The translations under genes were made by a program, and so were the position numbers. A stretch of 18,389 bases of DNA from a bacterium (lineage in GTDB: Bacteria > T1Sed10-126): NCBI GenBank assembly GCA_003557545.1, contig PWOD01000168.1:1-18389 (forward strand), read 5' to 3'. Below, piece by piece: positions 1 through 6,463 of the stretch (its first letter is position 1; the number at the start of each line of letters is the position of its first letter). A model generated the notes under the pieces. It was not told the origin of the DNA. It saw nothing but the letters and a program-made list of their open reading frames with translations, and made no database searches.

Positions 1-153
1 CTTGAAGATCGTTATGACCGTGGTATTTTTGTTTCTCCCCATGGTTTTAAAAGCAGTGCCCGGCAGTTTGCTGATCAGAGTGAGATTGAGCTGCTCGGCC
101 CGGAAGAACTGACACCCCATTTACGGGAGGCATTTAAAGTTTATTCGACATGA
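1..153 (+). CDS. C-terminal part of an Mrr-like restriction endonuclease-fold protein (5' end outside window)
   Basis: Frame 1 is open from the window edge to a TGA at 151-153 and gives 50 residues. The stretch GIFVSPHGFKSSARQFAD followed by IELLGPEEL resembles the end of Mrr-type (Mrr_cat) nuclease domains, where a strand reading G-I-F-hydroxyl is followed by a helix with A-R-x-[FY]-A and then a short I-E-L-[ILD]-x-x-E-L strand-helix. The catalytic residues would lie upstream and cannot be seen. The stop overlaps the secA start by four bases (ATGA), so the two genes are probably co-transcribed and translationally coupled. The assignment rests on a short tail and could be another member of the same nuclease fold. 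Confidence 0.6.
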   Translation, partial: LEDRYDRGIFVSPHGFKSSARQFADQSEIELLGPEELTPHLREAFKVYST

Positions 154-3140
154 AAAAATTCATTCCATTTTTTGATAAAATCTTACGCTTCTTTTTTGGC
201 TCTAAACAGGAACGTGATCTCAAGCGTCTGGCGCCGATTATTGAGCTGGTGAAACTGCTGGAAATTACCGTTTTCCAGCGGGATGACAGCTGGTTTGCCG
301 AGCAGACTGATCAGTTAAAAGAGCTTCTGAAGGCCGGGATAGACCCGGCTGGATGTCGGACAAAATACCTGGAAAATTTGCGAACGGCTCAGGCTCAACT
401 GTCCCAGCTGGATCCTGATGTTGCCGCCCGGGAGTTGGCTGAAAAATTCCAGGGTAACCGTCGGGAACTGGTAGAAAAATATCAGGGTGATGCCTTTGAA
501 GGGGCAATTAAGTCGCCCCTTTCCGAAAAAAATATTAACCGGCTGGAAACGGCCTTCCGCCACCGGCTTGAACGGTGGCAGGAGCGGGATGAGCAGCAGT
601 TGTTGGAGCGGTTTGACCGGCTCTGGGAGCAGTTTCTGGATGTCACCCCGGCGGGGGATGAAGCAGCTCATCTCTGGTATATTTTACCGGAGGCTTTTGC
701 CATGGTAAGGGAGGTGGCCCATCGCCGTCTCGGATTGCGCCATTACGAGGTTCAGCTGTTGGGAGGGGTGGTGTTGCATGAAGGACGTATTGCCGAGATG
801 AAGACCGGTGAGGGGAAAACTCTGGTGGCCACTCTGCCACTTTATCTTAACAGTCTTACCGGTAAGGGTTCCCATCTCGTTACGGTGAATGATTATCTGG
901 CCCGCAGGGATGCCCGGTGGATGGGGGAGATCTATCGGTTTCTCGGGGTTGAGGTGGGACTGATTCAACAGGGGATGAAACCAGAGGAGCGTCGCCCTGC
1001 CTATCAGGCCGATATTACCTACGGGACTAATAATGAATTCGGGTTTGACTACCTGCGCGATAATATGGCGGTGCGGCTGGAGGATATGGTCCAGCGGGGA
1101 CACTCCTTTGCAATTATCGATGAGGTCGATAGTGTTCTGATAGATGAAGCTCGGACTCCGTTGATTATTAGTGGCCGAGCCGGCGAACCGGTGACCCTTT
1201 ACAAACAGATAGATAAGATTGTCCGAAAATTGCGGGTTGATCGGGATTATGAAATCGATGAGAAGAAAAACTCTGTGTCGCTGCTCGATGAGGGGACCGA
1301 TCGGGTGGAGGAACTGCTCGATCTGGATAATCTTTTCAGCACTAAAAATATGGGTCTGGTCCATCATATTCACCAGGCGATCCGGGCCCATGAGTTTTAT
1401 GAAAAGGATGCTGAATATGTGGTTAAGGGAAATCAGGTGATGATAGTTGATCAGTTTACCGGTCGCCTTCAGCCCGGCCGCCGCTTCAGCGATGGACTTC
1501 ACCAGGCGATTGAGGCCAAGGAAGGGGTGAAGATCAAACAGGAGAATAAAACTCTCAGTACCATCACAATCCAGAACTTTTTCCGGCTCTATAATAAACT
1601 GGCCGGAATGACGGGAACCGCTGATACGGAAGCAGAAGAGTTTCAGGAGATCTACCGGCTTGATGTAGTCGTTGTGCCAACTAATAAACCGGATATAAGA
1701 TTGGATTTTGAGGATGCTATTTACCGCACTCAGGCCGAAAAATTTCGGGCGGTGGTTGATAGAATAGCCCATCTGCACGAGCAGGGGCAGCCTGTCCTGG
1801 TCGGTACAATAGATATTGAAACCAGTGAACTGCTGGGAGGGCTACTTGACCGGCGGGCTGTTAAACATGAGATCTTAAATGCTAAAAATCATGAACGAGA
1901 GGCGGCTATTGTCGCCCAGGCCGGTCAGCCCGGTGCAGTAACCATAGCGACTAATATGGCCGGACGGGGAACCGATATAGTGCTGGGCGAGGGTGTCATC
2001 GAGGATGACTGTCCAATCACTCCGGAGGATTCTCCGGAAGCTGCCCCTTTCTGTCCCCATGAACCTAACTGTGGTCTCCATGTGCTGGGAACTGAACGGC
2101 ATGAGGCGCGGCGGATCGATAACCAGCTGCGTGGTCGGACCGCCCGTCAGGGTGACCCCGGTGTCAGCCAGTTTTTTGTCTCGTTGGAGGATGACCTGAT
2201 GAGATTGTTTGGCTCCGAAAGAATCTCTGGGATCCTGGAAACAGTTGGTCTGCAGGAGGGGCAGAAGATTGAGCACAGCTGGATAAGTCGCTCGATCAAA
2301 CGGGCTCAGTCGAAGGTGGAAGCCCATAATTTTGAGATCCGGAAGCGGTTGTTGGAATACGATGATGTTCTGGACCGGCAGCGTAAGCTGATTTACCGGG
2401 AACGTAACCTTGCCCTGCGTGAACCGGATATCTCGGCGGAAACCCGACGATTTATTAAAGCTCAGGTGGATGAATGGTTTGATTTTTATGGCCGCCCCCG
2501 TCGGCCTGCGGAAGATTGGCCCCTGGAGGATCTGCTGGGAGCAATCGAGGCTTTGCTGGATTGGACTCCTGCCTGGGAGGAGGAAAACTGGCAGAAAAAA
2601 TATCTCGATGAACTGCAGGAAATTTTGCTGGATAAAGTTCTCCAGCGCTATAGTGTTCGTCAACAGGAGTTGGGGGAGGAACAGTTTTCCCGCCTGGAGA
2701 AACAGCTGTTGTTGCAGGTGATAGATGCTCACTGGAAGGATCATATCGATGCCATGGATAGTCTTAAACAGGGGATCCATCTGGAGGGGATGGCTCAGAA
2801 AGATCCGCTGGTTGAATATAAACGGCAGGGTTTTGAAATGTTTAATCAGCTGCAACGTCGTATTCGTGAAGATTATCTACGCTTTCTCTTCCAGGTCGAA
2901 ATTGTTGAGGAAGAACCTCGCCTGGCGGCTCCGGATGTTACTGAATATAAACATGATACCGCTGGTTCGCTGTCCGATTTGGTGGCTGATGATACGGCTA
3001 CCGCTCAACAGCAGGCTGTTCGGTCTGGTTCTGGCAGCGCGGCTGCTAAACAGCAGACCTTTGTTAAACAGGATGACGTTGGACGTAATGATCCCTGCCC
3101 CTGTGGTTCGGGGCGTAAATATAAACATTGCTGTGGGTAA
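150..3140 (+). CDS. secA: Preprotein translocase ATPase SecA, with a large N-terminal insertion
   Basis: SecA is the cytosolic motor that pushes unfolded preproteins through SecYEG. Seen: Walker A MKTGEGKT at residues 217-224, Walker B DEVD at 324-327, the AGMTGTADTE segment, ATNMAGRGTDI, the ERHEARRIDNQ segment, the helical scaffold and wing region, and a C-terminal zinc motif CPCGSGRKYKHCCG at 983-996 that binds SecB or ribosomes in this family. At 996 residues it is about 100-150 longer than usual. The extra length is mostly a roughly 108-residue charged, helix-rich insertion between the N-terminal helix and ILPEAFA at 178 (the matching position is near 64 in E. coli). A second short insertion at 615-641 holds C621, C635, H637 and C641. 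Motif VI reads GRTAR rather than the usual GR[SA]GR. The start is chosen by family alignment; a GGGAGG lies about 20 bases upstream, and coupling to the overlapping gene probably helps. Confidence 0.97.
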   Translation: MKKFIPFFDKILRFFFGSKQERDLKRLAPIIELVKLLEITVFQRDDSWFAEQTDQLKELLKAGIDPAGCRTKYLENLRTAQAQLSQLDPDVAARELAEKFQGNRRELVEKYQGDAFEGAIKSPLSEKNINRLETAFRHRLERWQERDEQQLLERFDRLWEQFLDVTPAGDEAAHLWYILPEAFAMVREVAHRRLGLRHYEVQLLGGVVLHEGRIAEMKTGEGKTLVATLPLYLNSLTGKGSHLVTVNDYLARRDARWMGEIYRFLGVEVGLIQQGMKPEERRPAYQADITYGTNNEFGFDYLRDNMAVRLEDMVQRGHSFAIIDEVDSVLIDEARTPLIISGRAGEPVTLYKQIDKIVRKLRVDRDYEIDEKKNSVSLLDEGTDRVEELLDLDNLFSTKNMGLVHHIHQAIRAHEFYEKDAEYVVKGNQVMIVDQFTGRLQPGRRFSDGLHQAIEAKEGVKIKQENKTLSTITIQNFFRLYNKLAGMTGTADTEAEEFQEIYRLDVVVVPTNKPDIRLDFEDAIYRTQAEKFRAVVDRIAHLHEQGQPVLVGTIDIETSELLGGLLDRRAVKHEILNAKNHEREAAIVAQAGQPGAVTIATNMAGRGTDIVLGEGVIEDDCPITPEDSPEAAPFCPHEPNCGLHVLGTERHEARRIDNQLRGRTARQGDPGVSQFFVSLEDDLMRLFGSERISGILETVGLQEGQKIEHSWISRSIKRAQSKVEAHNFEIRKRLLEYDDVLDRQRKLIYRERNLALREPDISAETRRFIKAQVDEWFDFYGRPRRPAEDWPLEDLLGAIEALLDWTPAWEEENWQKKYLDELQEILLDKVLQRYSVRQQELGEEQFSRLEKQLLLQVIDAHWKDHIDAMDSLKQGIHLEGMAQKDPLVEYKRQGFEMFNQLQRRIREDYLRFLFQVEIVEEEPRLAAPDVTEYKHDTAGSLSDLVADDTATAQQQAVRSGSGSAAAKQQTFVKQDDVGRNDPCPCGSGRKYKHCCG

Positions 3141-3144
3141 TGCT

Positions 3145-3160
3145 CCGATTAGTTGATCGG
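3145..3160 (+). terminator. Weak hairpin just after secA
   Basis: CCGAT at 3145-3149 pairs with ATCGG at 3156-3160 across a six-base loop, followed by TTTG. It lies four bases after the secA stop. A five-pair stem with only three T residues is a poor intrinsic terminator, so this is tentative. Confidence 0.2.
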
Positions 3161-3222
3161 TTTGAAAACTTACCGTGAGTAAAGCTGTAATCTCCTCATT
3201 TTATTTCTAAATATTATCTCAC

Positions 3223-3239
3223 CACCCGCCGGTCGGGTG
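3223..3239 (+). terminator. GC-rich hairpin between secA and tetR, possible secA terminator
   Basis: CACCCG at 3223-3228 pairs perfectly with CGGGTG at 3234-3239 around a five-base loop. The following bases (ACTCAGTTGTTT) are only partly T-rich, so termination efficiency is uncertain. The hairpin sits between the secA stop and the strong promoter at 3292, where a transcription boundary is expected. The gap of about 217 bases between secA and the TetR gene otherwise holds only that promoter and operator. Confidence 0.35.
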
Positions 3240-3291
3240 ACTCAGTTGTTTAAGTCCAGCCGGATAGCTATAAAAATAAATTAAGCAGCTG

Positions 3292-3320
3292 TTGACAGAG
3301 ATTAATAAACAGTCTAAACT
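3292..3320 (+). promoter_or_regulatory. Sigma-70-type promoter of the efflux operon
   Basis: A perfect -35 TTGACA at 3292-3297 is followed after 17 bases by TAAACT at 3315-3320 (4 of 6 matches to TATAAT). Transcription would start near 3327, about 30 bases before the TetR start. No other convincing promoter is seen up to 10157, so this probably drives the whole operon. Confidence 0.7.
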
Positions 3321-3329
3321 ATACGGACG

Positions 3330-3341
3330 GACTGGTCAGTC
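3330..3341 (+). promoter_or_regulatory. Palindromic operator, probably bound by the adjacent TetR protein
   Basis: GACTGGTCAGTC is a perfect palindrome of two five-base arms around GT. It lies just after the predicted transcription start and just before the ribosome site of the TetR gene, the classic position for autorepression. Many TetR/AcrR-family operators have a similar GAC-rich, GTC-rich dyad with a GGT or CGG centre. Binding by this protein is inferred. Confidence 0.6.
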
Positions 3342-3357
3342 AGGAAGGAGATTAAAG

Positions 3358-3966
3358 ATGATTTCAGAAAAAATCGAGACCGAGACAAAAGAGGTTTTAA
3401 TTCTCAACGCCGCCCGGGAAATATTTGCTAAAAAGGGCTATCATCAGGCCCGTGTGTCGGAAATAGCCCAACAGGCCGGAGTGGGTAAGGGAACTGTTTA
3501 TCGTTATTTTGATAATAAATCCGGACTTTTTGTAAGTCTGGTTGAGGATATAGCTGAACGGATTTTAGGCTGGGTTGAGCAGGCACTCCGTGAAAGTGAC
3601 GATCCCGAAAAACAGCTTGAAATAATTGTTCTGGCCCATCTTAAGCTGTTCGATGAAAATCCTGAGGTGGTCGATATAATTGTTAATGAAGGGCTGGAAA
3701 GGACCGGGATTAAGGAGTATGAAGTTGTTACCCGGTGGGATAAATATCTTGATGTGGTGAGAGATATTTTGCGCCGGGGAATTGAACAGGGATGTTTTAA
3801 ACAGCTTTCGGTGGAACGTGGTACATGGATTATTATCAGTGCTATCTGGGGCCTGTTACGCAATGCCGTGACCTTTGGTCTGACCGATTTAAATACTGCT
3901 TATCGTGATGAGTTTTTCAATATATTGAAAAAAGGAGTGTGTCGATCAGCTGATGAAAACAGTTAA
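3358..3966 (+). CDS. TetR/AcrR-family transcriptional regulator
   Basis: A one-component repressor of 202 residues. The N-terminal helix-turn-helix (about residues 14-58) contains ILNAAREIFAKKGY, then VSEIAQQAGVGKGTVYRYF and NKSGLF, the hallmark of the family. The rest is helical and would bind a small ligand and dimerise, as in AcrR-type regulators. The ATG at 3358 is chosen because AGGAAGGAG ends seven bases before it; an in-frame TTG at 3292 is part of the promoter -35 box and has no ribosome site. The gene is first in the operon and overlaps the TolC gene by 14 bases, so it most likely controls the pump encoded behind it and itself. The ligand cannot be told from sequence. Confidence 0.9.
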   Translation: MISEKIETETKEVLILNAAREIFAKKGYHQARVSEIAQQAGVGKGTVYRYFDNKSGLFVSLVEDIAERILGWVEQALRESDDPEKQLEIIVLAHLKLFDENPEVVDIIVNEGLERTGIKEYEVVTRWDKYLDVVRDILRRGIEQGCFKQLSVERGTWIIISAIWGLLRNAVTFGLTDLNTAYRDEFFNILKKGVCRSADENS

Positions 3967-5290
3967 AATTTGGTTTGTCGGTCTGCTGATTTTGACATTG
4001 TCCGGACTGCTTCTGTTAGCTGTTCCGGCGGCCGCCAGTAAACCGTTAACCCTGAGTGATGCATACAGGATTGCATTGAGATCAAATGAAAATCTAATGG
4101 TTCTGCGGGAACAGTTGAAAGAATCGGAGGAAGAGGTGGTAGTGGCAACTTCCCATATTCTACCGCAGCTTGATCTGCGGGCGACTGCGGTTAGAGGTCG
4201 GCAGCGGCAGCCTTTTGCTGTTGATCAACTGGGAAATATATCTCCGGATGGATCGGTTAGCACTGAGGATTCATGGCGGGCTGAAGCAGTTTTAACTCAA
4301 CCGCTGTACCGGGCCGGGCAGCTGTTGTCAACCCGGGAGATTGCTCGTTTGCGTCGGCGTGAGATAGAACTTGATAATTTCTATCAAACCCAGCAGGTAC
4401 TGTTCGTTGTGGCCAGTCGGTTTTATGCGGTAAAACAGGCAGAAAAACAGGTGGAAATCTGGGAAAGCAGTCTGGCAAGGGCTAATAAACAGCTGGCCCG
4501 CTCAGAAGCGTTATTTGAGCAGGGGATGATAACCCGAACTCCAAAGTTAAGAGCCAGAGTTCAGGTGGCTGAAGCCGAACGGGAGTTGACCCGGGCAAAC
4601 AATCGTCGCCAGCTGGCTTTTTCTCAACTGCAGCTGGAACTGGGCGGGGAGGAGATTGAGCAGCTTGCCGGTGTAGAGCTGGTAGAAAAAATTCAGCTGG
4701 AAAAACTTCAGGAATATTATCAACAGGCCCGTCGTCACCGTCGGGATTACCTGGGAACGGTGGAGCGTCTGGAACAGGCAAGACGGTACGTGGAGGTTAA
4801 GCTGGCCGGTCGTTACCCGTCGGTTGACCTGCAACTGAGGGGAATTAGGTATGATGAAGAGATTGCCGGGGAGGATCAGGAATGGGAGATCATGGGCACG
4901 GTTAATTTTCCTCTGTTCAGCGGTGGGCGGATTTCAGCTGAAATCCGCCAGGCCCGAGCGATGTTCAGCCAGACCGAAGCAGGACTGTCCAGGCTGCGCC
5001 GGGAGCTTAAGGTTCAGGTTGAAGAGGCTTACCGGCAGGTCACCACACGGCGGGGAGTTTTACGCTCTCTCCAGCAGGAGGTGGCCGCCGCTCGTGAAAA
5101 CTATCAGGAAGTGGCTGCTAAGTTTTCCGAGGGACTTGCTGATGCCGTTGATGTCAGTGATGCCAATACTATTTTGAATGAATCGGAACTATTGCTCTCT
5201 ACCGAACAGTTTAATTTACAGTTAGATCTATTGAGTCTGCAACTGGCAGTGGGTAATTTTCAAGCGGAACTTCTGACCTCTGAACTTTAG
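3953..5290 (+). CDS. TolC-like outer-membrane efflux channel
   Basis: An outer-membrane factor of 445 residues that would form the trimeric exit duct of a tripartite pump. An N-terminal signal peptide (KTVK, a hydrophobic core to about residue 24, then PAAA) is probably cleaved after residue 28. The mature part starts with LTLSDAYRIALRSN, the typical opening of OEP repeats, and has two long coiled-coil repeats: one with ALFEQGMITRTPKLRARVQVAEAE near 184-207, the other with the matching KFSEGLADAVDVSDANTIL near 391-409. The beta-barrel strands are marked by LPQLDLRAT and YPSVDLQLRG. The start overlaps the TetR gene by 14 bases, with GGAG about 15 bases upstream. Its presence implies an outer membrane. 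It could also serve other exporters. Confidence 0.9.
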   Translation: MKTVKIWFVGLLILTLSGLLLLAVPAAASKPLTLSDAYRIALRSNENLMVLREQLKESEEEVVVATSHILPQLDLRATAVRGRQRQPFAVDQLGNISPDGSVSTEDSWRAEAVLTQPLYRAGQLLSTREIARLRRREIELDNFYQTQQVLFVVASRFYAVKQAEKQVEIWESSLARANKQLARSEALFEQGMITRTPKLRARVQVAEAERELTRANNRRQLAFSQLQLELGGEEIEQLAGVELVEKIQLEKLQEYYQQARRHRRDYLGTVERLEQARRYVEVKLAGRYPSVDLQLRGIRYDEEIAGEDQEWEIMGTVNFPLFSGGRISAEIRQARAMFSQTEAGLSRLRRELKVQVEEAYRQVTTRRGVLRSLQQEVAAARENYQEVAAKFSEGLADAVDVSDANTILNESELLLSTEQFNLQLDLLSLQLAVGNFQAELLTSEL

Positions 5291-5353
5291 TCGGTGGAGG
5301 TTTTAGCTGGATAGGAATAAGCTGGTGAAATTTTAAAAGCAGGGTGAACTGAA

Positions 5354-6463
5354 ATGAACAGGATAAACCGCCGTGGATTATTTTCTATAGTTGTAATCTG
5401 TGTGGCCTTACTATCGCTGGTGGGCTGTGCTGACCAGGGTGAGGAGATAGAGCAGGAAGAGCGGCGGATTGCTATTGAACCGGTTGAGGCCGTTACTATT
5501 AAACTGGAGGAAACGGTCAGCGCAATTGGGTCGATTGAAGCCACCGAAGAGGTGATGATCAGGCCGGAGCTGAGCGGTCGTATAGAACGGATAAAATTTG
5601 CGGAAGGCAGCTGGATTGAGAAAGACCAGCCGCTCTATGAGATTGAAGCGGTAGAGCTGCGTGAGGAGGTTGAAGCACTGAAATCCTCACTGCATGCGGC
5701 TCGAGTCTCACGCGAAACTACCGAAAAGGATTATCAAAGAATGAAAAATCTTTTCCAGCGTGGGCTTACGCCGGCTCAGCAGTTTGAGCAGGCCGAGCAG
5801 CAGTATCAAACGGCAAAATCTCGGGTTGATGAGCTATCGGCCCGGCTTCGCCAGGCACAAAAACGATACAGTGATTCAATAATTATTTCACCCCTGGAAG
5901 GATATGTTAGTGAGATCCTTGTCGATACCGGTAATTTTGTTGGTAGTGGGGATGAACTGGCAGTGATCTATCGTTCCCGCCGTCCTGAAATCAGTTTTAC
6001 TGTTCCTGAACGGCACTCTAACCGGGTTGATTCCGGTCAGCTGGTTCGGGTGCGAACTGCTGCTTTGCCGGGTCGTCAGCTGGAGGGACGTGTCAATTTC
6101 GTCAGCCCGGTGATTAGTCCCGGTTCACGTTCTTTGCTGGTTAAAGCGCTGCTTCAGGAGAACGATCTGCTGTTACGTCCCGGCGGATTTTCTCACGTAG
6201 AGCTTGTGCTGGCCGAGCGGCCCCAGCGGCCGGTTATTCCTGAAGAGGCACTGGTTGCCACCCGGGAGGGTCATATGGTTTTTGTGGTTGAGGATGAAAC
6301 GGCCCATAGTCGGGAGGTTGAGGTGGGAATGAGAATACCCGGCAAGGCGGAGATTGTTTCTGGCCTGGAGATTGGTGAGATTGTTGTTCGAACCGGACAT
6401 ATGAATCTTCGGGACGGGTCGCCCGTCCGCTCGGTACAGGGTGAAGGTGAGCAGCTTCAATGA
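5354..6463 (+). CDS. RND efflux periplasmic adaptor (membrane-fusion lipoprotein)
   Basis: A HlyD/AcrA-type adaptor of 369 residues that would join the inner-membrane pump to the TolC channel. The N-terminus is a lipoprotein signal: RINRR, a hydrophobic stretch and the lipobox LVGC, with C25 as the acylated residue. Domains in order: a lipoyl half (about 60-95, GSIEATEEVMIRPELSGRI), a coiled-coil hairpin (about 100-170, with RMKNLFQRGLTPAQQFEQA at its turn), the second lipoyl half (IISPLEGYVSEILVDTGNFV), a beta-barrel (about 210-280) and the membrane-proximal domain with VIPEEALV. AGGGTGA lies six bases before the ATG. It follows tolC by 63 bases and overlaps the RND gene by four (ATGA), which argues for coupled translation. 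The substrate is not evident. Confidence 0.92.
   Translation: MNRINRRGLFSIVVICVALLSLVGCADQGEEIEQEERRIAIEPVEAVTIKLEETVSAIGSIEATEEVMIRPELSGRIERIKFAEGSWIEKDQPLYEIEAVELREEVEALKSSLHAARVSRETTEKDYQRMKNLFQRGLTPAQQFEQAEQQYQTAKSRVDELSARLRQAQKRYSDSIIISPLEGYVSEILVDTGNFVGSGDELAVIYRSRRPEISFTVPERHSNRVDSGQLVRVRTAALPGRQLEGRVNFVSPVISPGSRSLLVKALLQENDLLLRPGGFSHVELVLAERPQRPVIPEEALVATREGHMVFVVEDETAHSREVEVGMRIPGKAEIVSGLEIGEIVVRTGHMNLRDGSPVRSVQGEGEQLQ

Noticed and set aside
684-2855. Long open frames on the minus strand opposite secA (up to 364 residues)
   Set aside because: They lie fully inside secA, lack ribosome sites and recognisable domains, and are explained by the codon use of secA.
3292-3357. In-frame TTG at 3292 as an upstream start for the TetR gene, adding 22 residues
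   Set aside because: This TTG is the first three bases of the -35 box TTGACA, has no ribosome site, and the added residues do not resemble the family. The ATG at 3358 has AGGAAGGAG at proper distance.
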